A program made the translations under genes and the position numbers. Shown here in pieces: positions 36,228 to 46,245 of a stretch of DNA of 64,000 bases. Within the stretch, counting starts at the first letter, position 1. Every line of letters starts with the position of its first letter. This DNA is from CBDDKS01 sp965230335 (GTDB lineage Bacteria > Pseudomonadota > Gammaproteobacteria > Enterobacterales > Kangiellaceae): contig CBDDKS010000006.1 in assembly GCA_965230335.1 (NCBI GenBank), positions 2,480,001 to 2,544,000 of the forward strand. The letters are read 5' to 3'. The notes below the pieces were generated by a model that saw only the letters and a program-made list of their open reading frames with translations, had not been told where the DNA came from and did no database searches.

Positions 36228-36491
36228 TTAACTCATGGTTTTAATTTGTGCACTTAGACGTCTTTTATGACGTGCGGCTTTATTTTTGTGGATAAGGCCT
36301 TTCCCAGATAAGCGATCTAAAATGGGAGTGACTTCTTTTAACGCTGCCTGAGCTGCGTTTTTATCCCCTGATTCAATAGCAGCAACGGTACGTTTTAGAT
36401 AGGTACGCATCATAGAACGACGACTGGCACTGTGTTGTCGACGTTTTTCTGCCTGACGAGCACGTTTACGGGCAGATTTAATATTAGCCAA
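36228..36491 (-). CDS. rpsT: 30S ribosomal protein S20
   Basis: An 87-residue basic protein beginning MANIKSARKRARQAEKRR, with GLIHKNKAARHKRRL near the end, as in all S20 proteins. It binds the 5' and 3' minor domains of 16S rRNA. It is monocistronic here, with its own promoter and terminator. Confidence 0.98.
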   Translation of the reverse strand: MANIKSARKRARQAEKRRQHSASRRSMMRTYLKRTVAAIESGDKNAAQAALKEVTPILDRLSGKGLIHKNKAARHKRRLSAQIKTMS

Positions 36492-36613
36492 AATAGAGTC
36501 TCCTGAAATGAATGATGTTAGCTTACAATGTCATTGATATCACACTCATACCACTTCAATACGAAATAATACTTAATCCTGTATTTTCAAGTAGTTTGAG
36601 TATAAAGGCGCGA

Positions 36614-36642
36614 AATATGCCTGTTTTGTCGGGTATTGTCAA
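36614..36642 (-). promoter_or_regulatory. Promoter of rpsT
   Basis: On the minus strand a consensus TTGACA (36642-36637) is followed after 17 bases by CATATT (36619-36614). A GC-rich CGCGCC discriminator follows, typical of stringently controlled ribosomal promoters. It lies about 120 bases before the rpsT start. Confidence 0.65.
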
Positions 36643-36768
36643 GAAGCTGAAAATGCTTTTCCGTACAAAAAATGGTATTTATCTAATAACGCCTTGATAT
36701 AAATACTAGAAAAGTTATTCGAACTAGTGTTATGATTCGCCAGAATATTAAAACCGAGGTATATAATC

Positions 36769-37938
36769 ATGAAAAAAATCTCATATTGTTTTATTTTAAT
36801 GTGTGTTTCCTTTAATATATTGGCTGCTGGAAAGGGTAGAGATGCTTATATTTCAGTATTGGGTGGAAATAATACTTTCACTTTCTTTGAAGCGCCTTTT
36901 GAACGGGCGGATGCTGTAGCTATTGATTTGGGCTACATGTTGACAAACAAAAGTGCTATTCAGTTAAGCCATACCACATTAAACATGGAAAACGTTTTCT
37001 TACTGAGTACGGGCCAAAACACAAGCTTTTTAGATAAAGAGCTGTCTAGTCTTGATTATGTTTATTATAAACGGGGTTCACATGTGAGTTCACCCTATTG
37101 GAAATTCGGTATGGGCTTATTGGAATATAATGACGCTGCCGAAGATGATGCCTTTTTCGGACGGATTGGTTTAGGCTATGAACATAAATTTAATCGCTGG
37201 TTTAGTGGCCGATTAGAAACTAACTTGATAAGAGACTTTGAAAATCATCGTCTTGCTTTTGGTGTGTTTGTGGGTCTTACGGCAAGTTTTGGTGGTGGAG
37301 ATGCTCATAAGAAACGGTCGGCACCTAAGCCAAGAGTTCAACCTAAACCGGCGGATACACCAAAAGTGAGTGTACCTGTACGTAATGATTCAGATGGTGA
37401 TGGCGTATTGGATAAAGACGATCAATGCCCTAATACACCAAAAGGCGCTGTTGTTGACACTAAAGGTTGTGAAGTGGATAGTGATGGCGACGGTGTTGTT
37501 GATTCAAAAGATGCCTGCCCAGGAACACCTGCCGGTGCGAAAGTTGACTCAAGAGGATGCCGAATTGTTTTAGAAGAAACAGTACGTATGAGTTTGGATG
37601 TTAAATTTGGTTCTAATAGTGGTATTTTGTTAGAGTCTCATAAAGCGGATATCCAAAGAGTGGCAACTTTCATGCGTCAATACCCAGATACTTCAGTGAG
37701 ATTTGAAGGTCATACCGATAGCATGGGTAAAGCCTCTTACAATCAAATGTTGTCAGAAAAGCGAGCAAAAGCTGTTGCTGATGAACTCATCTCTGCTTAT
37801 GGCATTGATTCAAGTCGTGTTTCTTCAACAGGTTATGGTGAAACATCGCCTATTGAATCCAATGATACTCGTGAAGGTCGTGCTGCAAATCGACGTGTAG
37901 AAGCTTTGATAGAAACTACTGTAAAAAAACCTCAGTAA
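36769..37938 (+). CDS. OmpA-family porin with thrombospondin type 3 calcium repeats
   Basis: A 389-residue outer-membrane protein. A signal peptide (MKKISYCFILMCVSFNILA) precedes an eight-stranded beta-barrel (about 22-182). A Pro/Lys linker follows, then two type 3 repeats (DSDGDGVLDKDDQCPNTP and DSDGDGVVDSKDACPGTP). The C-terminal OmpA peptidoglycan-binding domain (about 275-385) has FEGHTDSMGKASYNQMLSEKRA, NRRVEA and the usual Asp/Arg contacts. It probably joins the outer membrane to the wall. The Ca-binding linker is common in OprF-like proteins. Confidence 0.93.
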   Translation: MKKISYCFILMCVSFNILAAGKGRDAYISVLGGNNTFTFFEAPFERADAVAIDLGYMLTNKSAIQLSHTTLNMENVFLLSTGQNTSFLDKELSSLDYVYYKRGSHVSSPYWKFGMGLLEYNDAAEDDAFFGRIGLGYEHKFNRWFSGRLETNLIRDFENHRLAFGVFVGLTASFGGGDAHKKRSAPKPRVQPKPADTPKVSVPVRNDSDGDGVLDKDDQCPNTPKGAVVDTKGCEVDSDGDGVVDSKDACPGTPAGAKVDSRGCRIVLEETVRMSLDVKFGSNSGILLESHKADIQRVATFMRQYPDTSVRFEGHTDSMGKASYNQMLSEKRAKAVADELISAYGIDSSRVSSTGYGETSPIESNDTREGRAANRRVEALIETTVKKPQ

Positions 37939-37962
37939 TTTCATAGCTAAAAATCATAGGGG

Positions 37963-37998
37963 AAACCTCTGGATGATGATATTCAGAGGTTTTTTTTT
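37963..37998 (+). terminator. Intrinsic terminator after the OmpA-family gene
   Basis: AAACCTCTG (37963-37971) pairs with CAGAGGTTT (37984-37992) around a 12-base loop and is followed by a run of T. Confidence 0.92.
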
Positions 37999-38044
37999 AA
38001 CAGGATGAAAATAAAGAATAACAAATTTCATAAGAGTATTGTGA

Positions 38045-39592
38045 GTGAGTAGTTTATTGAAATCGAGCATTGTTGTATCAACGATGACATTGATTTCCAG
38101 AGTGTTTGGATTGTTAAGAGATATTATTATGTATAATATCTTTGGAGCAGGTTTGGCCATGGATGTTTTTATTGTGGCACAAAAGATACCCAATTTTTTA
38201 CGTCGCTTATTTGCAGAGGGGGCTTTTGCCCAGGCATTTGTTCCTGTATTAACCGAATATCAGGCCACTAAAGACAAACAATTGATACTTACATTTGTGA
38301 GTCGTATTTTTGGCACACTGGGAGGTATTTTATTAGCCATCACATTGATTGGTGTATTGGGTTCGTCAGGATTGATCAATATTTTTGGTTTTGGTTTTAT
38401 TGGAGAACCAGAAAAATTTATTTTAGCTTCAGATTTATTAAAAATTACCTTCCCTTATTTATTATTCATTTCATTAACCGCATTTGCCGGCAGTATTTTA
38501 AATAGTCTGGGACAGTTCGCAATACCTGCCTTTACGCCAGTATTATTGAATATCAGTATGATCTTGTGTGCTATTTTCTTGGCTCCAATGTTAGAACAGC
38601 CTATCTTTTCTTTAGCCTGGGGAATATTTTTTGCGGGTATTTTACAATTGTGTTTACAATTGCCTTTTTTATGGAAAGCAGGTTATTTGGCAAAGCCAGT
38701 TTGGGGATGGCGTGACAGTGGTGTACGTAAAGTTTTAAAATTAATGATGCCTGCTTTGTTTGGCGTCTCAGTAAGCCAGTTAAATTTGTTATTGGATACC
38801 ATGATTGCTTCATTACTCATCACAGGGAGTATTTCCTGGTTATATGCTGCAGATAGATTATTAGAGTTTCCATTAGGGATATTTGGTATTGCCATTGCTA
38901 CTGTAATTTTACCTAGCCTTTCAAGAAATCATTTACAAAAATCCCAGGAAAATTATAACAAAACCTTAAATTGGGCCATTCATTGTATTTTATTATTAGG
39001 TATACCAGCAGCCAGTGGTTTGTTTTTATTGGCAGAGCCGGTGATACTGACATTATTTCAACATGGAGAGATGACTTTGGCCGATGCCACTCAATCATCC
39101 CTGGCCATGCAGGCGTATATGACAGGTTTAGTGTGCTTTATGTTAATTAAAGTACTGGCTTCAGGTTATTTTGCACAACAGGATACAAAAACGCCGGTCA
39201 AAATCGGTATTATTGCTATGGTTAGTAATATGGTGTTTAATTTATTGTTATTTAAACCTTATGGACATGTTGGTTTGGCTGTTGCCACCTCATTATCAGC
39301 GTTCATTAATATGTCATTACTGATGGTGATTTTGTGTAAAAAACAGGCTTTATCATTTGCTAAAGATTGGTTGTTTTGGCTGATAAGAATTATTGCTGCC
39401 AACAGTATTATGATTTTGGGATTAATTCACTGGTTGCCAGAAAGACATCAATGGCAAAACTGGTCAAATGATGAAAGAGCCTTATATTTGGCAATCTGTA
39501 TTGTTATTGCTGCATTGGCTTATGCTATGTTACTTTGGTTATTTGGATTACGTCCCAAACATTTAATTTTAAAGAGTCATCACACTTCGTAA
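38045..39592 (+). CDS. murJ: MurJ lipid II flippase
   Basis: MurJ moves lipid II across the inner membrane for peptidoglycan synthesis. The 515-residue protein is strongly hydrophobic throughout, consistent with 14 membrane helices. It begins SLLKSSIVVSTMTLISRVFGLLRDI, which includes the conserved central-cavity arginines, and has the conserved NFLRRLFAEGAFAQAFVPVL block. The start is GTG 38045; an out-of-frame GTG at 38041 meets a stop at once. It leads the murJ-ribF-ileS-lspA-fkpB-ispH run. Confidence 0.96.
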   Translation: MSSLLKSSIVVSTMTLISRVFGLLRDIIMYNIFGAGLAMDVFIVAQKIPNFLRRLFAEGAFAQAFVPVLTEYQATKDKQLILTFVSRIFGTLGGILLAITLIGVLGSSGLINIFGFGFIGEPEKFILASDLLKITFPYLLFISLTAFAGSILNSLGQFAIPAFTPVLLNISMILCAIFLAPMLEQPIFSLAWGIFFAGILQLCLQLPFLWKAGYLAKPVWGWRDSGVRKVLKLMMPALFGVSVSQLNLLLDTMIASLLITGSISWLYAADRLLEFPLGIFGIAIATVILPSLSRNHLQKSQENYNKTLNWAIHCILLLGIPAASGLFLLAEPVILTLFQHGEMTLADATQSSLAMQAYMTGLVCFMLIKVLASGYFAQQDTKTPVKIGIIAMVSNMVFNLLLFKPYGHVGLAVATSLSAFINMSLLMVILCKKQALSFAKDWLFWLIRIIAANSIMILGLIHWLPERHQWQNWSNDERALYLAICIVIAALAYAMLLWLFGLRPKHLILKSHHTS

Positions 39593-39690
39593 GCCTTATT
39601 ACTGCGCATGTCTTATTTAGTGAGCCTTATTAGTAGGCTCTAGTAAGTCTTGTTTAGTAAGTCCTATAGTGATGGGGTATAATTCCTTTT
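39589..39690 (+). repeat. Degenerate AGTRAGYC repeats between murJ and ribF
   Basis: Variants of AGTAAGTCTTRTT recur four times (39589, 39619, 39642 and 39656 onward), and a small inverted repeat GAGCC/GGCTC is present at 39622-39640. It fills the whole gap; no clear ribF promoter stands out apart from a TATAAT at 39679-39684 region. Confidence 0.55.
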
Positions 39691-39713
39691 TTTATTGATA
39701 TACCTTGTGCACT

Positions 39714-40670
39714 ATGCAGCTTATTCGGGGTTTAACCTTTTTAAATCATCAAAAGCATCCTTGTGTTGCAACCATTGGTAAATTCGATGGCATACATCTC
39801 GGGCATCAGCAGATTTTTAAACATCTGACGAATTATGCCAAAGAGAACAGTATGGCTTCTATGGTGATTGTATTTGAACCTGATCCGCAAGCTTTCTTTT
39901 TAGGACAGCATGCCCCAGCGCGACTCACCTGTTTTCGAGAGAAATGGATACAATTACTTAAGTGTCAGATAGATATTGTTGTTTGCATTCATTTTAATGA
40001 GCAGGTAGCAACCATGGCACCCCATAGGTTTATTCAAGACGTATTACAAGAGCAATTAAATATCAGGCATCTTATCGTAGGTAATGATTTTAAGTTTGGG
40101 GCAAATAGAGCAGGTGATTTTCAATTATTGACTGATCTTCAAAGTCATCAATTTACTTGTGAAGAGGCGAAATCTATTGAAGTCAGTGGAGAAAGAGTCA
40201 GTAGTAGTTTGATTAGGCATTATTTAAGTGACGGTGACTTTAATAAAACCACTCAATTATTAGGTCGTCGTTATAGTATGAGTGGTCGAGTGCTGCATGG
40301 TGATAAAATTGGTCGAACTTTGGGCTTTCCCACACTGAATATTGCGATAAAGCGAAAAAAACCACCATTACAAGGGGTGTATCTGGTTGCAGTAAAGGGT
40401 ATTGGCCATCAACCAGTTTTATGGGGTGTAGCCAATTTAGGTATTCGCCCTACCCTAAGTGGAGAACAACTGCGTTTTGAGGTACATTTACTGGCTGTGA
40501 ATGTGGATGCTTATGGCCAATATGTGGATGTTTATTTTTTTCAAAAAATCAGAGATGAAAAACGGTTTGCATCAAAAGAGGCATTAGTTCAGCAAATTGT
40601 TAATGATGTTTCTGAAGCTGAAGATCTCATTCATCATTATTCTAATGAACTCGATGGCAAGTTCATTTAA
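39714..40670 (+). CDS. ribF: Bifunctional riboflavin kinase/FAD synthetase
   Basis: RibF phosphorylates riboflavin to FMN and adenylates FMN to FAD. ATG 39714 gives MQLIRGLTFL, the family N-terminus; an upstream in-frame TTG at 39705 adds only three residues. The N-terminal FMN adenylyltransferase domain (about 1-180) has ATIGKFDGIHLGHQQ and VGNDFKFG. The C-terminal kinase domain has GRRYSMSGRVLHGDKIGRTLGFPTLNI and VANLGIRPT. The 318-residue length is typical. It precedes ileS by 42 bases. Confidence 0.96.
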   Translation: MQLIRGLTFLNHQKHPCVATIGKFDGIHLGHQQIFKHLTNYAKENSMASMVIVFEPDPQAFFLGQHAPARLTCFREKWIQLLKCQIDIVVCIHFNEQVATMAPHRFIQDVLQEQLNIRHLIVGNDFKFGANRAGDFQLLTDLQSHQFTCEEAKSIEVSGERVSSSLIRHYLSDGDFNKTTQLLGRRYSMSGRVLHGDKIGRTLGFPTLNIAIKRKKPPLQGVYLVAVKGIGHQPVLWGVANLGIRPTLSGEQLRFEVHLLAVNVDAYGQYVDVYFFQKIRDEKRFASKEALVQQIVNDVSEAEDLIHHYSNELDGKFI

Positions 40671-40712
40671 GATATAAAGTAAAAAGTTTTATTGACTCTT
40701 TAAGGCAAAATC

Positions 40713-43532
40713 ATGACTGATTATAAATCAACACTTAATTTACCTAAAACGGATTTTCCGATGAAAGGTAATTTACCGCAAAAAGAGCCACAGGCATTGA
40801 AAAAGTGGCAGGATGCCAATATGTATCAATTAATCAGGAAAGCCTGTGCCGATCGTCCAAAATTTATTTTGCATGATGGCCCGCCCTATGCGAATGGGGA
40901 TATTCATATTGGACATGCAGTGAATAAAATTTTAAAAGACTTTATTATAAAATCCAAAACACTCAGTGGGTTTGATACGCCTTATGTGCCAGGGTGGGAT
41001 TGTCATGGTTTGCCGATTGAACACAAAGTAGAAAAGAAAGTAGGTAAGGCAGGTGTTAAAGTTGATTTTGATGTGTTTAGAAAACATTGTCGCGAGTATG
41101 CCAAAAAGCAAGTAGAACGTCAGAAGCTGGACTTTGTGCGTTTGGGTATTTTTGCTGAATGGGATAATCCTTATTTAACGATGAACTATGAAACGGAAGC
41201 AGATATAGTGAGAGCACTGGCAAAGATTATTGCCAATGGTCATTTGCATAAAGGTGTGAAGCCGGTTTATTGGAGTGTTGTGGGTGGTTCTGCCTTAGCT
41301 GAAGCTGAAATTGAGTATGAAGATAAAGTTTCAACATCCATAGATGTTGGCTATCCTAGCCTTGATGGTGCATTAGCTAAAGCTTTTGATACAAGTCTGT
41401 CTGAAGCGCTTCCTGTTTTGGCAGTGATTTGGACAACTACACCCTGGACATTACCGGCAAGTCAGGCCATTTCGATTCATCCGGATTTAAGCTACGCTCT
41501 AGTGAAAGTTGATCGGGATGAAAAAAATGAATTCATGGTTTTTGCTGAAGAGATGCTGCCTAATATTATGGAACGTTATGGTATTGAAATGTCTCAAGTA
41601 TCTATTGTTGCGACGAAACCAGGTCATGCATTAGAAAATATTCATGTACAACATCCATTTTATGAAAAAAGTATCCCTCTTATTTTAGGTGAGCATGTGA
41701 CAACAGAAGCGGGTACGGGTCTGGTACATACAGCACCTGATCATGGTGTTGATGATTTTAATGTCGGTCAAAAATATCAGTTGACACCATTAAACTATGT
41801 TGGTGCTGATGGTGTTTATACAGAAGCAGCCTCTGTTTTTGCGGGTGAGCATGTTTATAAAGTGGATGATCAGGTTTGTGCTTTATTAGAAGAAAAACAA
41901 CATCTGATTTATAAAACAAAATTAAAACACAGTTATCCACATTGCTGGCGAACAAAAACCCCTTTGATTTTTCGTACAACGCCTCAGTGGTTTATTAGTA
42001 TGGAAAAAAATGGGTTAAGACAACAGGCGTTAACTGAAATACAAAAGGTGCAGTGGGTTCCTGAATGGGGTGCAGAAAGAATACAGGGAATGATTGAGGG
42101 TCGACCAGACTGGTGTGTTTCCCGCCAGAGAACCTGGGGTGTACCCATGTGTCTTTTAATTCATAAAGAAACGGGAGAATTGCATCCAAATATGCCGGAT
42201 GTAATGCAAAAGGCTGCACAACTCATTGAACAAAAAGGTATTCAGGCCTGGTTTGATTGTGAAATATCTGAGTGGATTGAAGATGCCGATGCGTATGAAA
42301 AAGTCAATGATACATTAGATGTCTGGTTTGATTCAGGCGTGACACATTTTAGTGTTTTATCGGCTCGAGATGAACTTCATGAACCCGCTGATTTATATTT
42401 GGAAGGCTCTGATCAACATCGTGGCTGGTTTCAGTCGTCATTGCTGACAGGTGTTGCCATTAACCATCATGCGCCTTATAAAGCAGTATTAACTCATGGA
42501 TTTATTGTGGATGCCAAAGGCGAAAAAATGTCGAAGTCCAAAGGTAATGTGATTGCTCCTCAGGAAGTGATTAATCGCTTAGGCGCTGATGTATTACGAT
42601 TATGGGTTGCATCAGCAGATTATAGGGGAGAAATGTCGATATCCGATGAGGTATTACAACGTACAACGGATGTGTACCGCAGCTTACGTAATCGGGCTCG
42701 ATTTTTATTATCCAATTTACACGACTTTGATCCCAAGCAGGATATGCTGGATGATCATGAATTATTAGCATTGGATCGTTGGGCTATTGGAAAAGCTTAC
42801 ACGACACAGCAGCAGATTCAGAAAAATTACGATCAATATAATTTTTTACAAGTGGTGCAGCATATCAATCACTTTTGCTCTGTTGATATGAGTAATTTTT
42901 ATTTGGATATTATTAAAGACAGACAATATACCGCCAAACAGGGCGGTATTGCTCAACGTTCGTGTCAGACAGCCATGTATCATATCATTCATGCTTTGGT
43001 GCGTTGGATGACGCCTATCCTGTCATTTACTGCACAGGAAATTTGGCAAAGCCTGATGCAAAAAGATGATAGATTGAATGAACTGGTTTTTGCAGAAACC
43101 TGGTATACAGGCCTATCAGCTTACCCGGATGATGCGGTTATCAGCAATGATGATTGGGAATTTATTCGACAGGTGAAAGAAGAAGTCAACAAAGCGATAG
43201 AGTCCATGCGCATCGCTAAAGACATTGGCAGTTCTTTAGAAGTTGAACTCACCCTCTATGCAACCGGTCATACCTTGACACGTTTGCAACAATTAAAAGA
43301 TGAATTGAGATTTATTATGATCACATCAGCTGCTGAAGTGATCGACGGTGAAGGCGGACAGCCAACTGAAGTGGAAGGTGTATCCATCCATTTAAAAGCG
43401 ACACAGCATGCTAAATGTGAACGTTGTTGGCATCGTTTGGAAGACGTGGGCAGTGATGCTTCTCATCCTCAGTTGTGTCAACGTTGTATTAGTAATGCTT
43501 TTGGAGCAGGTGAAATAAGAGAATTTGCTTAA
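40713..43532 (+). CDS. ileS: Isoleucyl-tRNA synthetase
   Basis: A class I aminoacyl-tRNA synthetase of 939 residues, the usual bacterial length. HIGH-type motif: PYANGDIHIGHAVNK (about 57-70). CP1 editing domain: WTTTPWTLPASQA (about 240). KMSKS motif: GEKMSKSKGNV (about 603). A C-terminal zinc site is formed by CERCWHR...CQRC (about 900-925). It abuts lspA with no spacer. Confidence 0.98.
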   Translation: MTDYKSTLNLPKTDFPMKGNLPQKEPQALKKWQDANMYQLIRKACADRPKFILHDGPPYANGDIHIGHAVNKILKDFIIKSKTLSGFDTPYVPGWDCHGLPIEHKVEKKVGKAGVKVDFDVFRKHCREYAKKQVERQKLDFVRLGIFAEWDNPYLTMNYETEADIVRALAKIIANGHLHKGVKPVYWSVVGGSALAEAEIEYEDKVSTSIDVGYPSLDGALAKAFDTSLSEALPVLAVIWTTTPWTLPASQAISIHPDLSYALVKVDRDEKNEFMVFAEEMLPNIMERYGIEMSQVSIVATKPGHALENIHVQHPFYEKSIPLILGEHVTTEAGTGLVHTAPDHGVDDFNVGQKYQLTPLNYVGADGVYTEAASVFAGEHVYKVDDQVCALLEEKQHLIYKTKLKHSYPHCWRTKTPLIFRTTPQWFISMEKNGLRQQALTEIQKVQWVPEWGAERIQGMIEGRPDWCVSRQRTWGVPMCLLIHKETGELHPNMPDVMQKAAQLIEQKGIQAWFDCEISEWIEDADAYEKVNDTLDVWFDSGVTHFSVLSARDELHEPADLYLEGSDQHRGWFQSSLLTGVAINHHAPYKAVLTHGFIVDAKGEKMSKSKGNVIAPQEVINRLGADVLRLWVASADYRGEMSISDEVLQRTTDVYRSLRNRARFLLSNLHDFDPKQDMLDDHELLALDRWAIGKAYTTQQQIQKNYDQYNFLQVVQHINHFCSVDMSNFYLDIIKDRQYTAKQGGIAQRSCQTAMYHIIHALVRWMTPILSFTAQEIWQSLMQKDDRLNELVFAETWYTGLSAYPDDAVISNDDWEFIRQVKEEVNKAIESMRIAKDIGSSLEVELTLYATGHTLTRLQQLKDELRFIMITSAAEVIDGEGGQPTEVEGVSIHLKATQHAKCERCWHRLEDVGSDASHPQLCQRCISNAFGAGEIREFA

Positions 43533-44117
43533 ATGAAAAAAATATTAAATCACAATTGGCGTTCAAGTGGATTACCCTGGCTGGGATTGACAGTGGTTAT
43601 TTTATTGGTTGATCAATGGTCAAAAGGGTGGGCCTGTGAAGCTCTATTGAATATTAATCGTTGGTCAATGTCATTGAATGCTGAAACACTTTTGACGGCA
43701 GCCAGTCAAAAAATTTCGGTGATGCCGCATTTTGATTTTCGTTTTGCCTGTAATACGGGAGCGGCGTTTAGTATTTTTGCCAATGCAGGTGGCTGGCAGC
43801 GTTGGATGTTAGGTGGACTGGCATTGATAGTTGCTATTGTTATTGTTATTTGGATGGCACGTTTACACAATAAACAAAAATGGCTGGCTATTGCGTTAAG
43901 TTTGATTTTAGCGGGTGCCATAGGTAACTTGGCGGATCGTTTAACCATTGGTTGTGTCATTGATTTTATTGATTGGTATGTTGCTTTAGATGGTTATCAC
44001 TGGCCCGCTTTTAATATAGCCGATGCCTCTATTTTCATTGGTGCTGTTATGCTATTAATTGATGGCTTTTGGTTGTCTCGGCAGCAAGAAAAACAGAATA
44101 ATTCAATGAGCGGGTAA
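43533..44117 (+). CDS. lspA: Lipoprotein signal peptidase (signal peptidase II)
   Basis: LspA cleaves the signal peptide of diacylated prolipoproteins in the inner membrane. The 194-residue protein has four membrane helices. It has the NTGAAFSIFA block and the two catalytic aspartates in GNLADRL...VIDFID and FNIADASI. It is about 25 residues longer than E. coli LspA because of an extra segment (about 40-60) between helix 1 and the first conserved block. The ATG follows directly on the ileS stop. Confidence 0.95.
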   Translation: MKKILNHNWRSSGLPWLGLTVVILLVDQWSKGWACEALLNINRWSMSLNAETLLTAASQKISVMPHFDFRFACNTGAAFSIFANAGGWQRWMLGGLALIVAIVIVIWMARLHNKQKWLAIALSLILAGAIGNLADRLTIGCVIDFIDWYVALDGYHWPAFNIADASIFIGAVMLLIDGFWLSRQQEKQNNSMSG

Positions 44118-44124
44118 TTGACTA

Positions 44125-44598
44125 ATGAATGTGACATCAAAAAATGTAAATATGACGTCTATTATTAAAAAAGACAGCTTGGTGTTTTTGCATATGGACC
44201 TTTATCTTGAAGATCATTCTTTGGTGTCATCCAGCCGGCCAGAGGGCAAGCCCCATATTATTCAAATGGGTAATGGTTCGATTAGTGAAACGTTTGAATC
44301 TTATCTGATGCATTTAAAACCCAGCGATAAAACTCGATTTACTTTGAAACCAGAAGATGCTTTTGGCAACATCCAACCAGACTTGATTCAGTTTTTTGAA
44401 CCTCAGGACTTTTCAGACGGCGCGTTACTTGAAGAAGGTGCTATTATAGAGTTTGAGCAAGCCAATGGTTCGGTATTACCCGGTGTGTTACGTGAGATGA
44501 ATGATTGTTCTGTCAAAGTCGATTTTAATCATCCTTTAGCAGGGAAAAGCATAAGGTTTGATATTGAAATTGTATCTATTGATGAGGAGCCTAAGTAG
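44125..44598 (+). CDS. fkpB: FKBP-type peptidyl-prolyl isomerase, SlpA/FkpB type
   Basis: A 157-residue cytoplasmic FKBP with an inserted IF (chaperone) domain, as in SlyD/SlpA. Conserved elements include the early SLVFLHMDLYLEDHSLVSSS, MGNGSISETFESYLMHLKPSDK and the FNHPLAGKSIRFDIEI block. It lacks the SlyD metal-binding tail. An ATG at 44152 is another possible start. Its stop overlaps the GTG of ispH by one base. Confidence 0.92.
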   Translation: MNVTSKNVNMTSIIKKDSLVFLHMDLYLEDHSLVSSSRPEGKPHIIQMGNGSISETFESYLMHLKPSDKTRFTLKPEDAFGNIQPDLIQFFEPQDFSDGALLEEGAIIEFEQANGSVLPGVLREMNDCSVKVDFNHPLAGKSIRFDIEIVSIDEEPK

Positions 44599-45530
44599 TG
44601 GATATCTTGTTAGCCAACCCAAGAGGTTTTTGTGCGGGCGTTGATAGAGCCATTGAAATTGTTAAACGGGCCATTGACGTTTTTGGAGCACCGATTTATG
44701 TGCGTCATGAAGTGGTGCATAATAAATTTGTTGTAGACGAGTTACGTGAGAAAGGGGCTGTTTTTGTTGAAGAAATTGAAGATATTCCAGAAAAAAGTAT
44801 TTGTATTTTTAGTGCACATGGTGTTTCTCAAACAGTGCGTCAGCAAGCAGAAAAAAAATCTTTAAAAGTGTTTGATGCAACCTGTCCTTTAGTCACTAAA
44901 GTTCATATGGAAGTTGCCCGATGCAGTCGACAGGGGTATGAATGTGTGTTGATTGGTCATAAGGGGCATCCCGAAGTTGAGGGAACCATGGGGCAATATG
45001 ATCATGAAAATGGTGGTATTTATTTGGTGGATAATGTTTCTGAAGTCAGCACATTGGATGTTAATGATCCTTCACAATTGCATTATGTCACTCAAACAAC
45101 CTTATCTGTTGATGATACGCGGCTCATTATTGATGCATTGAAGCAAAGGTTTCCACAAATAAAAGGCCCTAAAAAAGATGATATCTGTTATGCCACTCAA
45201 AATCGTCAGGATGCTGTAAAAGGTCTGGCAAAGCAAGTTAAAGTAGTACTGGTGGTTGGATCACAAAATAGTTCAAATTCGAATCGATTACGAGAATTGG
45301 CTGAAAAAGAGGGTGCAACGGCTTATTTGATTGATAATGCTAATGAAGTGCAGGCAGAGTGGTTTACAGGGGTTGATCGAATTGGAGTAACAGCCGGAGC
45401 TTCCGCACCAGAAATACTGGTACAATCTGTGATACAACGTTTAAATGAGCTGGGTGGTGGTATGAGTTTAGAGCAACAGGGAAGAGCAGAGGATGTCGTG
45501 TTTGTATTACCCGCTGAGTTGAGACATTAA
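44598..45530 (+). CDS. ispH: 4-hydroxy-3-methylbut-2-enyl diphosphate reductase
   Basis: IspH is the 4Fe-4S enzyme of the last MEP-pathway step, yielding IPP and DMAPP. The 310-residue protein has the three cluster cysteines in NPRGFCAGVDRA (C12), DATCPLV (about C96) and CYATQNRQ (about C197). It has the conserved SAHGVS and SSNSNRL motifs. The start is GTG overlapping the fkpB stop. With IspB upstream in the window it reflects MEP-based isoprenoid synthesis. Confidence 0.97.
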   Translation: MDILLANPRGFCAGVDRAIEIVKRAIDVFGAPIYVRHEVVHNKFVVDELREKGAVFVEEIEDIPEKSICIFSAHGVSQTVRQQAEKKSLKVFDATCPLVTKVHMEVARCSRQGYECVLIGHKGHPEVEGTMGQYDHENGGIYLVDNVSEVSTLDVNDPSQLHYVTQTTLSVDDTRLIIDALKQRFPQIKGPKKDDICYATQNRQDAVKGLAKQVKVVLVVGSQNSSNSNRLRELAEKEGATAYLIDNANEVQAEWFTGVDRIGVTAGASAPEILVQSVIQRLNELGGGMSLEQQGRAEDVVFVLPAELRH

Positions 45531-45777
45531 TGGTTACTGCCAGCGTTTGATCAAGAAGCTTTTGAAAAACAATACCTTAAGAAATTTGAATAATATCTCA
45601 TTTTGAAGCCGTTTGTCGGTGAGCTTTCAGCGTCTATCGGCTCAAGATTGTAGTTTGTATTATTGTGCACAATAGTTATACTCAAGCTACCTGAAGAGAC
45701 AGGTCTTGCTATGCCATGAGAGATTACTTTCAAGACATAGATCGTTTTCAAGGCTTGTTACTGCAAATGAGTAAAGT

Positions 45778-46245
45778 ATGCGTATCAATAAAGGTTTTAC
45801 AGTACTTGAAGCAATGGTCACTATGGCTATTGTTGCTATTTTATTAGGTGTTGCTTTGCCGGGCTTTCGCACTATAAGCGAAGAAAATAAGGCAGTAGCC
45901 TGCGCGAATAAAGTCGTGACTTCCATTCATATGGCTCGGGCTGAGGCTGTTTCTTTGCGTCAGCAGGTTAATTTGGTGGTTACTGGTAATGGCGAATGGA
46001 TGATGGTGAATGTTGGAACCGGTGCTACGATACAAAATTTTGAATGTGATGATCAAGGAATGACCATTACATCGGCCCAAAATATTTTTAGCTTTTCACC
46101 CAACGGGTTTAGAACTATTCCATCAGCAACAGACACTGTTACTTTTTGTTCGGACTCATTGGGAAGTGGAAGACGTTTAACCATTAATACCAGTGGTTCA
46201 ACATCTATGGAAAAAGTTCTTGCGGGTAGCGGGGTTTGTCCATAA
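45778..46245 (+). CDS. fimT: Type IV minor pilin FimT/FimU (GspH family)
   Basis: The 155-residue prepilin has a short leader (MRINKG) cleaved before FTVLEAMVTMAIVAILLG, a canonical type IV N-terminus with Glu5. A GspH-type beta domain follows, with cysteines in FEC, FCSD and GVCP. Minor pilins of this group prime pilus assembly with PilV, PilW, PilX and PilY1, all of which follow here. The TAATG junction with the next gene couples translation. Confidence 0.88.
   Translation: MRINKGFTVLEAMVTMAIVAILLGVALPGFRTISEENKAVACANKVVTSIHMARAEAVSLRQQVNLVVTGNGEWMMVNVGTGATIQNFECDDQGMTITSAQNIFSFSPNGFRTIPSATDTVTFCSDSLGSGRRLTINTSGSTSMEKVLAGSGVCP

Noticed and set aside
36512..36697. 61-codon open frame between rpsT and the OmpA-family gene
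   Set aside because: It overlies the rpsT promoter, has no ribosome site and no recognisable protein character.
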